Source: Pochonia chlamydosporia 170
Taxonomy: Eukaryota > Ascomycota > Sordariomycetes > Hypocreales > Clavicipitaceae
Direction: 5' to 3'
DNA length: 64,000 nucleotides
Assembly (NCBI RefSeq): GCF_001653235.2
Contig: NC_035792.1
Location: forward strand, 2,852,001 to 2,916,000
In this document: piece by piece, positions 21,482 to 31,216 of the stretch
How the letters are laid out: the number at the start of each line of letters is the position of its first letter
Numbering within the stretch: the stretch's first letter is position 1
The notes under the pieces: model-generated
The model's database searches: none
Told to the model about the DNA's origin: nothing
What the model saw: the letters and a program-made list of their open reading frames with translations, nothing else
Program-made: the position numbers and the translations under genes

Positions 21482-23044
21482 ATGCACGTCAAAGCTTTGC
21501 TTGTAACCCTCTTGGGTGTGTCAGCCGCTGTCGAAGCGGCCCAAATTGGCCGCCGATCTCCATTTGCGCAAGCCCTGGAGCGACGTCAGCGAGGCGGAAA
21601 CCGAAATGGTGGAAATAATGGCGGTAACAACGGAGGCAATAATGGGGGCAACAACGGCGGCAACAACGGTAACAATGGTGGCGGCGGTGGTCGAAATCTG
21701 AACCAGGCCAACGTCCAAACCGGCTCTCAGCAAGATGGCAACAACCCAGGAGCTGATGGCCAAGCTGCCTCAGAGACGTAAGTGATCCTCATATGTCTGA
21801 CAGCCTCAATTACCTGTATCGTCGTCTAACGTGGATTGTAGTGACAACAACAACTTTATCAACTTTTGCCAGGGCAAAACCAAGACCAACGGGCAGCAGA
21901 TCAAGGCGGGCTCATGCAACGGAATTCGTAAGTCGAATGTACCGTGATAAAAACTCCAGTTTTCTGACAAGTTTTGCTTTTAGCAATGGGTAACATCCCA
22001 GCCACCAACAAGATGGTCTCAAGCGTCTTCGTGAACCCTCAAAATGGAGATAACATCGCTGCCAACCAGGACTTCAAGATTCAGGTCCAGATGATCAACT
22101 TCGCCCCCGGTACCTTCACCAATGCTACATCTACGTACTATTCTGCGCCCCAGGACCTCGACGGTCAGGGCAACATCATTGGCCACACTCATGTCACTGT
22201 TCAAGATACTGGCAGAGGCTTGAACCCCAAGACACCCCTTGATCCTACCCAGTTCGCTTTCTTCAAGGGCATCAACGATGCTGGCAATGGACAAGGCCTT
22301 CTAGCCGCCGATGTGAAAGGCGGTCTTCCTGCCGGTAACTACCGTGTTTGCAGCATGTCTGCCGCTGCTAACCATCAACCTGTCATCATGCCTGTTGCCC
22401 AGCGTGGCGCTCAAGATGACTGTGTTCGTTTCACTGTCGGCGGTAATGGCAACAATGGCAACAACGGTAACAACGGCCAGAATGGTGGCGGGCGAAATGG
22501 TCAGAACGGAGGTCAGAACGGAGGTCAGAACGGAGGTCAGAACGGTGGCAGGAATGGCCAGAACGGCGCACAGAACGGTCAGAACGGTCAGAACGGTCAG
22601 AATGGTGGCCGAAATGGCGGACAGAACGGTGGACAAGGTGCCGGCCAGAACGGTGGTGGTCGCAATGGCGGAACAAACAACGCTCAGATTCCTGGCAACA
22701 AGAATGGTGCCGCTGGTCAAGGCCAGAATGGACAGAATGGCGGCAATCAAGGTGGTCAGCAGGGGGGCCAGCAACAGCAGGGAGGCCAGAATGGCCAGAA
22801 TGGACAGAATGGAGGCAAACAAGGTGGTCAACAGGGCGGCCAGCAACAGCAAGGAGGCCAGAATGGACAGAATGGACAGAATGGAGGCAAACAAGGTGGT
22901 CAGCAGGGCGGCCAGCAACAGGGAGGCCAGCAAGGAGGCAAAGCTGGAGCTGGCAATACTAACAATGCTGCTACCGGAAACAGTGGGTCTAACACCAATA
23001 CTGACAATTCAAATGATTGTTCTGGTGCTGATGGTGGCAACTAA
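21482..23044 (+). CDS. Secreted Asn/Gly/Gln-repeat protein with conserved fungal core
   Basis: Three exons (21482-21777, 21842-21927, 21984-23044) give 480 residues. A signal peptide (MHVKALLVTLLGVSAAVEA) leads to a KR-like processing region and then an Asn-Gly repeat block (about residues 37-75). Next comes a conserved core of about 200 residues: NNNFINFCQGK, GSCNGIPMGNIPAT, GQGNIIGHTHVTVQ and ANHQPVIMPVAQRGAQDD. A second repeat block (about 250-455) is made of NGQNGG and GGQQ units. The core matches a widespread fungal secreted family that I know only by sequence; relatives have sometimes been mislabelled as ribosomal protein S17. The layout suggests a cell-surface or matrix protein. No GPI signal is visible, since the C-terminus is hydrophilic. 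The two repeat blocks vary readily, so strain length polymorphism is expected. Function unknown. Confidence 0.82.
21596..21697 (+). repeat. In-frame Asn-Gly tandem repeat, N-terminal block
   Basis: Tandem GGNAAYAAYGG-type units of 9-15 bp inside exon 1 of the secreted protein gene, encoding GGNNGGNNGG. The units keep frame because their length is a multiple of three. Synonymous drift (AAT/AAC, GGC/GGA/GGG) shows that the array is not brand new. Confidence 0.8.
22437..22960 (+). repeat. In-frame NGQNGG array with a 72-bp higher-order repeat
   Basis: The first half is built of 9-15 bp units (AACGGTCAG, GGAGGTCAG). From 22766 a 72-bp unit beginning GGCCAGCAACAG repeats at 22766, 22838 and, truncated, 22910. 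It encodes GGQQQQGGQNGQNGQNGGKQ. The near-identity of the 72-bp units indicates recent duplication. The reverse strand is also open here, which is a side effect of the repeat. Confidence 0.85.
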
Positions 23045-24726
23045 TCAGATGGCCAACGGCAAGGCCAACGGGCGTAAGAACTTCAGTTCTGACCGTTCCA
23101 TCGCAGAGGCGACACTACCTCAGATGCGCTCTAGGTGGTATCTGCCTTCTCGATATCCAGGCCACCGATGGCGAGAATGTTGTTTTCGAATAATGGGGTC
23201 ATGATGATGACGCGTGTTCAGGCACACTTATCTGCGTGGACTCTATTATGAAACGAGCCCTTACCAACAACGAGGCAGCTGATTGTGGCAGCCAGCTTTC
23301 GGCCTGCTATCAAGCAGATGAAAACGTCAATTCTTGAGCTTCTAACCGCACAAAACTGACACTGTTTCTTCACATTTTTTGTTCGCGCCAACTTTTTTTA
23401 CTTTGGAAACTGCGAGGCTGACCTCAACATTTCATATTGTCGCCTACTTCTCAACTATGGGCTAACCAATAATTGCCTGATGGGCTGTTGACTTGTGGCT
23501 ACAGAATGCGTCGGACTACGAGTCTCACAATTTCCCTCCGCCTCTTCACTGCTACGAAAGATATGATTTTTGGTGGGCGTGGGACTTTGGCCTTTGATGC
23601 AGACGATTCTGGGGGTTTGGGGTATTTTCTTATTGTTGAGACTTGGGGGCTTCCATATATCTCTCTTGGGTAGACGTTTTGCAGCTAGTCTTTACAGGAA
23701 AATAGCTAGGGAGGATAGATTGGTGCCTACAGTGTACAATTCTGGGGTTCGCCTACTGCGCGAAGGTTTGTTACGACGAGGTATATTTCCTTTTTTTACG
23801 CATTTGTCTTAATTTTTCCAAAATTTCTCTATAATTTCTCAGGGTGAAGGTGATGTGACTCGTCCGCTGCACTAACTGTGTCCTGTGGACGGTTCGTCTG
23901 CCCACATGATCACAAGAAACGAGTGTGGCATAGCTCTAATGCCCTTTGACTGGGTATCAAAATTACGGATGCTTCCCATCCTTGATGTAACGAGGTGAGG
24001 CCGGAGTGGACGTCTCACCTACCCGGTCTGAGACGGCAAAGGAGTAATAAGACAGCCCTGTTTCAGAGTTCAGGAACCGGAATCCACTTCTCCGGATGAG
24101 CGGTTTGTTACGGAGGACGGAGTAATTGTTGAGATGATAGGTCACTTACGTAGGATGGGGTCGGTGCAGGCACAATTGAGAGACCGAAATAAGCTTAATG
24201 TATGAAATTCACGGGAGAAGCATAGCCGTTGTGTCTGCGGGCGGAGACTTGCGGTATTGTCAACTACGCGTCGCATTCTTATGCAGGTTTGATGTGTCGC
24301 CTGCAATTCGTCGCTTGGTTTCTTTTGTAATTTGTCGAAAACACTGCCTGTGTCGATGGAGGTATATTTAAATTATGAAAGTGTGAAACTGGCCATCTAT
24401 GTAGGCACTCTCGTCCTGTGGCTTATATCATGCTTTGGTTGGGTGTGTGTGTGTGGGCGTCCGAAATGCTGCTGATGGGCGTGGAGAAACCGACTCGTCG
24501 CAACAACTGGCAAACTCACGATGCTGTACGGACCCTGACATCGGATTACCATGGGTGATCTAAGCCCTGAACAGCGCCACCAGGCCGGTGCTATGTTTGG
24601 CATGGCCCCTACTAGCCCCTTCCATGGGCTGATCAGTGGTCGTAGATGAACAACTACACACGCCTTGTGATGCTATGGTTACCGATTTTAGATTCTTTCA
24701 TCTGATGTAAATTGACGCCACGCTGT
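23045..24726. other. Gene-free region
   Basis: About 1.7 kb between the converging secreted-protein and sugar-transporter genes. No gene is seen. A short GT microsatellite lies near 24443-24455, and TACGGAGGACGGAGTA at 24109-24124 resembles the ACTCCGTA motif found elsewhere. Confidence 0.55.
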
Positions 24727-26361
24727 CTATACCTCCTTCTCCGTCGCAAGGACCTGATTGATGCCACCAGCCACAATCGCTCGCTTCTTCGTCGAAGCCT
24801 TCCTGGGGTTCGGGCTTTCAAAAATGTCATCCAGCTCTTCGAGAGTGTAGCCCTTGGTCTCGACACTCCAAAAGTACGATATAGCAAACTCGACGAAATT
24901 CCACACACAAAAGATGATGTAGGTCTTGTACCCAATTCGCTCCAGGGCCACAGGTGTTGCAAACTGGTTAATCAGGCCGACGGCATTGACGCCCAAGTTC
25001 TGAAAGGCGACGCCCTTGGCACGCTGCTCGTAAGCAAACACCTCGACGGCATAAACACCCTGCAGGGGCGTGATGCCAATGCAGTAGATGAATGAGAAGA
25101 TGAAGTAGAAGGCTATGCCGGCCTTGGCGGCCGCGGAGTTGGAGGCGTCCTGCTCGACCATGGCAGTGCCGGCTGCCATTGCTGCCCAGGAGATGCCCAT
25201 GCCGAGAAGAGTTGGTAGTAGTAGTGCTCTGCGGCCGAGACGGTCGGAGAGCGGGGAGCCGATGAAGCTGGCCATTGTGCTCATGAAGTTCTGCCAGACG
25301 TTGTAGGTCAGGACGGTGGTTGGGTCGGTGATGCCGGCGCTGTTGAAGAAGGCACCGACAAAGTAGGAGATTCCGCCGCTGGACAAGGCACCCCATACGC
25401 CCATCATCATGCTGTTGGCGAGACGGTAACGACGGGCACGGGTGGCGAACAAGACGCGGTAGTCGTACCATCGCTTGTCGGCGGCGTCTAGCTCGAGCTG
25501 CTCTTCGAATTCGACCAGCTGCAGCTTCACCCACGGGTTTTCAATGTCGCCTTCGCCGTGGTACTTGGTAATAAATTCCAGGGCGTCCTTCTTCTTGTTG
25601 TGCGTATACAGCCATCGAGGCGACTCGGGCAGGAAATAGACCATCAGGAAGGCAATTCCCGGGCAGACAGCTTGGGTCCATGTGGGAATCGTCCAAGTGG
25701 CATTGCCTTCCAGGTTCACGGTGCCGAGCGTCACACCGGCGGCAAGAAGTCCGCCAAAGTTGAGCATACTGTACTGGCCACCAGCCAGAAGGCCTCTATG
25801 AGCGGGATGCGCAATCTCGACGCAGTATGTCGTGGCGGCTGCCTGGGCGATGACTGCTCCGAAGCCAAGGAGAGCACGGCCAGCGAGAAACTGGCCTAGA
25901 GATCCGGTCTGGGCTGAGGTTCCTTGGATGACGGCCCCGACGACAGAAAGAAAAGAGCCGACAAACATGGCCAGACGACGACCGTACATGTCCATTGACG
26001 GGCCGATGAAGGGAATGGCAACGACACCGGCAATCTGGTATATGGCCGTGATGTAGCCAGCCTGGAATCCGTTGACGCCCGCGCCAAAGAGCTTCTGGAA
26101 CGAATCCTCGACCAGAAAACTGCTCATGATGGAGCTGTCGTAGCCGGACATGGTTCCGCATAGGAAGGGGGCAATGCACATGACGTAGACGAACAGGATG
26201 TTCTTTGAGATGAACTTTGGCGGCGCTTCGAGACTGGCATTTGCCCATCGCTCTGATCCTTGGACTCCTTTGACCTGCTTCACTTTGGTGTCGTCGGAGC
26301 CATTGTCGAGTGGGATTTCTATTTGGTCGACGCCGGCCTTTTCAGAGGCCAGGGCTGACAT
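24727..26361 (-). CDS. MFS sugar transporter (hexose/disaccharide permease family)
   Basis: Intronless frame of 544 residues, the normal length for the fungal sugar-porter family of the major facilitator superfamily. Twelve membrane helices are expected. Family signatures are visible: GYDSSIMSS in helix 1, DMYGRRLAMF after helix 2, PESPRWLY at the end of helix 6, DRLGRRALLL after helix 8, and VETKGYTLEELD after helix 12. It would import hexoses or small oligosaccharides by proton symport at the plasma membrane. Its partner is the divergent GH20 gene, 700 bp away, so a sugar released by that enzyme is an attractive substrate. It does not resemble the dedicated GlcNAc porter Ngt1, so the exact substrate is open. 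A TATATATC stretch about 115 bp upstream may be its TATA region. Confidence 0.9.
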   Translation of the reverse strand: MSALASEKAGVDQIEIPLDNGSDDTKVKQVKGVQGSERWANASLEAPPKFISKNILFVYVMCIAPFLCGTMSGYDSSIMSSFLVEDSFQKLFGAGVNGFQAGYITAIYQIAGVVAIPFIGPSMDMYGRRLAMFVGSFLSVVGAVIQGTSAQTGSLGQFLAGRALLGFGAVIAQAAATTYCVEIAHPAHRGLLAGGQYSMLNFGGLLAAGVTLGTVNLEGNATWTIPTWTQAVCPGIAFLMVYFLPESPRWLYTHNKKKDALEFITKYHGEGDIENPWVKLQLVEFEEQLELDAADKRWYDYRVLFATRARRYRLANSMMMGVWGALSSGGISYFVGAFFNSAGITDPTTVLTYNVWQNFMSTMASFIGSPLSDRLGRRALLLPTLLGMGISWAAMAAGTAMVEQDASNSAAAKAGIAFYFIFSFIYCIGITPLQGVYAVEVFAYEQRAKGVAFQNLGVNAVGLINQFATPVALERIGYKTYIIFCVWNFVEFAISYFWSVETKGYTLEELDDIFESPNPRKASTKKRAIVAGGINQVLATEKEV

Positions 26362-27061
26362 GGCTGCGGTGATGATGCAGTATGGTGAGAATGCGTCAAG
26401 TGTAGGCTAGATTCGAGTGATGAAATCCGCGAGGGTAGGTAGTCGCTTCTCGCGATTGTGTTTCGAATGCCATGGTTATATATCGAACTTTGACACCATC
26501 AACTGCCGTATCCATGCCCTGGTCCGGCCTTGGGTGACATCGTAGATGGACGATGCAATTCGGAGTCTCGAACCTCTCTCATTGATGGAATTCATGGTGT
26601 GCAACGGCTCAGAAGACCTGCCAAATAGAGCCGAGTGTCGAACCATCGAATTACGTGGGGAGGAAGTCCGGCATGGCGTCCCGTGTGGCGTCCCGGTAGT
26701 GTATTGCTTTCGGTTCGCTTAGAGGCATCGACCAACAGATATAACTTCGATATCTCCGCAATTTTCCTTATCTAGGTGGCGATGGAGCAATTTAATTCAA
26801 TTCTGTGGAGGTTGGGGTAAATTGAATGCTTCTTCTGTGGGGGGTGGGGGAGTTGTCGATGTCACGTAGTAATTTGAAGATGGCGAGATGCGTGGAGGCG
26901 ATTGGCGGGGGTGCCGAATTTACCGACCACAAACATGGATGGGCATCAACATGCATGAGGCTCCCGGATATATTTTTGCATAGTTTCAGTTCCATCAGAT
27001 CGTTCGCATTTGACCAGCTTCGCGCCATCTTCTCTAGCTGCAGCATACGCCACCATCAACC
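26362..27061. promoter_or_regulatory. Shared divergent promoter of sugar transporter and GH20 gene
   Basis: This 700-bp interval is between two divergent starts. It includes TATATA near 26477 on the transporter side, and on the GH20 side a G-rich stretch at 26837-26850 with two GTGGGG units that fit the CreA consensus SYGGRG. A further GCGGGG lies near 26905. Joint carbon control is inferred only. Confidence 0.5.
26837..26849 (+). promoter_or_regulatory. Tandem CreA-like (SYGGRG) sites
   Basis: GTGGGG occurs at 26837-26842 and again at 26844-26849, spaced 7 bp. Paired SYGGRG hexamers are the functional form known for the carbon-repressor CreA/CRE1. They lie 213 bp before the GH20 start and about 490 bp before the transporter start. 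The short consensus occurs often by chance, so confidence is modest. Confidence 0.4.
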
Positions 27062-28624
27062 ATGTCACTCATCCCGCAACCACATTCGGTGACCCTTCAC
27101 GATGGCCATGTCGAGCTTCCCAGTCTGGAACACGTCGTGGCTGAGGTTGACCCCTCGCTGCCATCCGAAGGTTACACACTAGATGTCTCGACAGCCTCGG
27201 GAGTCCATATCAAGGGCGGATCAGAGGTTGGCATCTTCTACGGCAAACAGACCCTTCGGCAACTCCTCCCGGCGTCTGCGCTACGGAAAGCTGGTGCTTC
27301 TACCAAGGGACCGTGGAAGCTGCAGGCCCAGCGTATCTCAGATGCACCGTCGTCAGGTCTGCGCTGGAGAGGATGTATGCTGGATGTGGCACGACATTTT
27401 ATGCCCGTTCCGGATGTGCTGCGATTCATTGAGTTGTTGACTTTCCACAAGCTCAACATTCTGCATTTCCATCTTACGGATGACCAGGGCTGGCGGATTG
27501 ATATCCCTGCTTGGCCACGACTCACGACGGTGGGAGCCTATCGTGCGAGATCCATGCAAGGCTCAAGACAGCACCAGATTTATGATGCAAGGCCGCATGG
27601 GGGTTTCTACTCGGCGAATGATCTACGTGAAATAGTTGCATTCGCAGCAGAGAGGCACATCACTGTTATTCCCGAGGTGAATATGCCGGGACATATGCAG
27701 GCTGCCATCGCATCCTACCCAGAGTTGGGAAATACGGATGTCGAGGGCCGAGATCAGCATGTCCTGGTGCGTGATTCCTGGGGCATCTCGAAGCAAGTGC
27801 TCAACGTGTCAGACTCGACGCTAGACTTTTGCCGCTCGGTACTAGACTTTGTGTGCGACATCTTCCCATCCAAGACGATTGGCATTGGTGGCGATGAAGT
27901 CCCGTACGACGAATGGAAGAACAGTCCCGCAGCACAGTCTCGCATGAAGCAGCTGGGCTTGGCTACCGAGTCAGCCCTCCAAGGATGGTTCATGGAACAA
28001 ATGGCAGTCCACCTCGCCAACCGTGGCAGACACGCCTACGCATGGGACGAAATCATGGCCGGTTACACTGGTCCCGTTGATTCCGTACAGATTGCCGCGT
28101 GGAGAGGACCCGGACCGACAGCCATAGCCGCTCAACGTGGTTTCGACGTCGTGACCTGCCCAGACGTGAATGCCTACCTCGACTACCGCCAGTCAGATGA
28201 GCCAGGGGAGCCAACCCCCGTGGGAACGCTGCTGACACTAAAGGACATCTACACCTTCCACCCTGTGCCGGAGACGCTGAAGCCCGAAGAGGCGGCTCAC
28301 GTTGTCGGCGCCCAGGTCAACGTGTGGACGGAACACATGGAGAGCGCACGCCGTGTAGAGTACATGGTGTTTCCTAGACTGTGCGCCTTTGCTGAGGTAG
28401 TTTGGGGAAGTGGCGGTGGCAGCGATGGCTTTGATGGGTTCTGCAAGAGGCTTGAGGACCAGCACTTTGGGAGACTGGAAGCACTTGGTGTTAATTATCG
28501 GCCGCATACGGGACCACGGCCGTGGGATGGACGGCCTGATGCGCCTGGGAAACCGGAGTCGAGGGCTGAGCGCCTTGCGCATATTGATGAGATAACTGCT
28601 GATCTGCATAGGAAGCAGGCTTAA
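27062..28624 (+). CDS. GH20 beta-N-acetylhexosaminidase, bacterial-like, no signal peptide
   Basis: Intronless frame of 520 residues. It holds the GH20b-like N-terminal domain (about 5-95, ending GIFYGKQTLRQLLP) and the GH20 barrel from about residue 105. The barrel shows DVARHFMPVPDVLRFIELL, HFHLTDDQGWRIDIPAWP and VIPEVNMPGHMQAAI. The catalytic pair Asp278-Glu279 sits in IGGDEVPYDEW. Such enzymes release terminal GlcNAc or GalNAc by substrate-assisted catalysis. There is no signal peptide, unlike the usual secreted fungal NagA/Nag1. The wording of the motifs (GYTLDV, PHGGFYS, QGWF, WTEHMES, MVFPRLCAFAEVVWG) is that of actinobacterial GH20 enzymes. With the lack of introns, this suggests horizontal acquisition. 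It shares a promoter with a sugar transporter, so it may act on imported short amino-sugar oligomers in the cytosol. Confidence 0.92.
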   Translation: MSLIPQPHSVTLHDGHVELPSLEHVVAEVDPSLPSEGYTLDVSTASGVHIKGGSEVGIFYGKQTLRQLLPASALRKAGASTKGPWKLQAQRISDAPSSGLRWRGCMLDVARHFMPVPDVLRFIELLTFHKLNILHFHLTDDQGWRIDIPAWPRLTTVGAYRARSMQGSRQHQIYDARPHGGFYSANDLREIVAFAAERHITVIPEVNMPGHMQAAIASYPELGNTDVEGRDQHVLVRDSWGISKQVLNVSDSTLDFCRSVLDFVCDIFPSKTIGIGGDEVPYDEWKNSPAAQSRMKQLGLATESALQGWFMEQMAVHLANRGRHAYAWDEIMAGYTGPVDSVQIAAWRGPGPTAIAAQRGFDVVTCPDVNAYLDYRQSDEPGEPTPVGTLLTLKDIYTFHPVPETLKPEEAAHVVGAQVNVWTEHMESARRVEYMVFPRLCAFAEVVWGSGGGSDGFDGFCKRLEDQHFGRLEALGVNYRPHTGPRPWDGRPDAPGKPESRAERLAHIDEITADLHRKQA

Positions 28625-29108
28625 TGGGTACGGTTATGAAGAATGATGAAAACGAATTGAAAGGGGTTCCAGCAATATCGGGTCCAGGTATCGTCAGTTG
28701 GTGGCAGCAAGATCACATAATTACCTAGACATGTAGGCGATATTAGGACAGTTTGTGGTAAAAAGTATTTGCCTATATCCAGATAGACACTAATATATCC
28801 CAATATATCCCAACATATCCCAATACATCTCGATATACCTCCACATACAACACAATAGGCGATATACTGCCCATGTTTGAATACTTTTACCCCCCCACTA
28901 TACGCTAGGCACTCTAATTTAGACTGTCAACATGTTAGGCATATGTTAAGTGCTAGTGCTGTCTGGTGCAAGGTGTAAGGTGAGTGGGGTCTGGTCTGGA
29001 GGCAGGCAGTCAGGTCGAACCTTCCTCGGGCTTATAATCACAACATCACAACATTGTTGATTCCTTCGAGCCCATGTCAAGCATCGCTCCTCGTTTCTCC
29101 ATACTTCG
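28625..29108. other. Intergenic region with MITE-like copy
   Basis: A 484-bp AT-rich interval. It holds a degenerate inverted-repeat element at 28749-28901 and a GGTCTGGTCTGGA motif at 28988-29000, about 110 bp before the HNH pseudogene start. Confidence 0.6.
28749..28901. mobile_element. MITE-like element, copy A
   Basis: The left end CAGTTTGTGGTAAAAAGTAT and the right end (complement TATAGTGGGGGGGTAAAAGT) form a degenerate inverted repeat shared with copies at 30387-30603 and 48217-48333. The interior contains short CCAATATAT/CCAACATAT tandem units (28793-28835) and CTCGATATACCT, which also occurs in the 30387-30603 copy. AT-rich and non-coding. Confidence 0.5.
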
Positions 29109-30264
29109 ATGGCATCTGCACCTCAATCTCCGGGCGATGACGACTGTTCTCTGGCACAAAGATTCTACCAAATCATCCAACACTACGAGCATCATCAATT
29201 TACATCCAATGGCCCGTACAATCACTGTAAACCACTCCGCCTGACTTACGAATATGCGGCATCACAAAAGTCACGGAACAATCTTCTCCGGGCATTTTGC
29301 AAAGCTATCCACTTGCCCACAGATAATGACATTGATTTATCCATCAAAGAGACAGAGAAATCTACATGGAAGAAGCTGGTGGAATTTGCTGATTACTTGA
29401 TTGATAACTTCTTTCTGCCCTGTGAGTTTTGTGGTCTCTTTTGTGCCGGCTTGCCGCAACCATTGATACATTTCAGTGAAGGCGACAACAAAAAGGACAC
29501 CGCAACACTCCCCGGCATATCACTCTGATTCTGGAACTCAGACCTTCCACTGTGAAGGTCAGACTTTTGTTGACACAACATCCCGACTGAAGGACCTTCG
29601 TGGTCAATGCCTCCAACGTGACCGTCATCGCTGCGTTATATCGCGTGCATTTGACACACATTAAGCCATCGAGCGCTCAAAGAAATTTGGGGACGACTTT
29701 GCAGATGACGACGGGCAAGCACTCGCGGGTGAATCATTTGAAGTCCTAGAAGTTGCCCATATTCTGCCTCATTCTTTGGCCAAGACTGTTTCACACCACT
29801 CATTCTCGCAGCATGATTCCGAAAAGCCCCGAAAAGCGGCATTAGAGATTCTCAACATGCTGGATGACGGCATTGCTCATCTAATCCATGGCCCAGAGGT
29901 TGATAGACCACGCAACGCTTTAACACTTACGCATAGTCTACACCTACTATTTGGCGACTATGAAATATACTTTAAACACGCCGGCGCTGACCCAAATACG
30001 TACCAAATCAACTCTTTTCTTCCTCCTTTTTTGCTGAATAGCGTTGTTCCAGTCACTCGCACGCTTTTTGTTACGGAAGCGCGGGTCATTGAGTCACCTT
30101 CGCCTCGCCTCCTTGCTATTCATTGTGCCATTGCGCACATTCTTCATTTTTCCGAGGCAGGACGCTACCTCAATACAATGGTTGAAGATATGGAAGGCCA
30201 AATTGTACGAGTTGATGGATCAACCCAACTGGGCCGCTTGGTGCAGCTGAGGATGGATAAATGA
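29109..30264 (+). pseudogene. HNH endonuclease (HNH_2) family gene with an internal stop
   Basis: Exon 1 is 29109-29421; the intron at 29422-29476 (GTGAGT...TTTCAG) is intact. The second exon encodes an HNH_2-type domain: LRGQCLQRDRHRCVISRAFD followed by EVLEVAHILPHSL and, further on, RNALTLTHSLHLLFGDYEIYF. This family of predicted nucleases is expanded in many filamentous ascomycetes and its role is unknown. A TAA stop at 29662-29664, just after RAFDTH, interrupts the frame, which then continues for 200 codons on the same frame with the HNH block intact. A CAA-to-TAA change (a CpA-to-TpA transition, the type made by repeat-induced point mutation) would explain it. It sits between two MITE-like copies. 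Translation could only yield a truncated product unless the stop is read through or restarted. Confidence 0.75.
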
Positions 30265-31216
30265 ATTGCGGAATAGGCGCATGAGCTTCTCTGCCACATA
30301 AATCTGTACATTACGACGGTCCGGCGACTCTGTTGGAGTCTTTTGGCTTAGCAAATGCGAGTCATATGCTACTCTTATGCTAGGTACGGTCTGCGGTAAA
30401 AGTATTTGCCAACATTCAAGTAACACAAACACACCTCGATATACCTTGGCACACAGCGCGGTATATAAAACTTTTTATCTATAGTTAGGTGTAAAAAGTA
30501 TTTAAATAGATAAGGCGGATTATATATTACATCTTATATTAAAGCATGTTAAGAGGTACTATCGTATATTTGGATGTGGGCAAATACGTTTTGCCACAGA
30601 CTGTAACTAGCTGGCTGTCGGAAACAGTCAAAGCATGTTGGCGGATCTGAATAGCCACTGTTATGGGTGTATCTCGGCGGCTTTGGCTGGATATTACCGA
30701 GTATATGTGGAGGTAGCTAGCCAGGGATTGGGATACTTTGAAGTGTATTCAAGTTTAATCCGTGGTAACTTATGTCCAAGATTCGCAATATGAAGAAAAA
30801 TACATGGGATTAGCATAGTTTTAGACTGCTTACGTTAATCGTAGCGACTATAAGCTGCCCACAGGCTAATAACTAGCAGATTTATAGATGGATCCTTCAA
30901 AAGTATACTATACATGTTAAAACGTAGCTGAAAGGGTATTTGGTGTAATAATTTGATGCCTTTATAGGAAATCCTGAACAAAGGGTTTGCCCCATTGCGA
31001 CCTGGTTGGCATATACGTTGTGGGAGTCAGGGCATTCGAGATGACAATTATAGAGTCGACCTCTTACACTTTCAAGGGCACAAGGGCAAGATGCTATAGA
31101 TAGTCGGAGGACTGATTGCTAGAGTAAAGCCTCAGAGTCTCTGCGTCGCTCTATATTTGGCAGCATCTATTGTGACTCAAAGTTACACGCAACGAGCCAC
31201 ACATCATATTCCAAGC
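30265..31216. other. AT-rich gene-free region
   Basis: A 952-bp interval with a MITE-like copy (30387-30603), then AT-rich sequence without reading frames of note, probably decayed repeat. It ends at the 3' end of the siderophore transporter. Confidence 0.6.
30387..30603. mobile_element. MITE-like element, copy B (best inverted repeats)
   Basis: A 217-bp element flanked by TA at 30385-30386 and 30604-30605. Left end CGGTCTGCGGTAAAAGTATT and right-end complement CAGTCTGTGGCAAAACGTAT match over about 35 bp. The interior is AT-rich with no coding frame. It shares TATATTAA..GCATGTTAAG near its right end with the copy at 48217-48333. TA duplication points to a Tc1/mariner-type transposase in trans. 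Confidence 0.65.

Noticed and set aside
22301..22933. Open reading frame of 210 codons on the minus strand over the repeat array
   Set aside because: It is a by-product of the in-frame NGQ repeat on the plus strand: the complement of a repeat without stops is also open. It consists of Leu/Ala/Ile/Ser repeats and has no start context or domain.
22766..22960. CRISPR-like regular repeats
   Set aside because: The repeats are in-frame coding units without spacers in a eukaryotic secreted-protein gene.
26565..26582. tRNA-like B-box sequence (GGTTCGAGACTCC on the minus strand)
   Set aside because: No acceptor stem, anticodon arm or proper A box could be placed around it.
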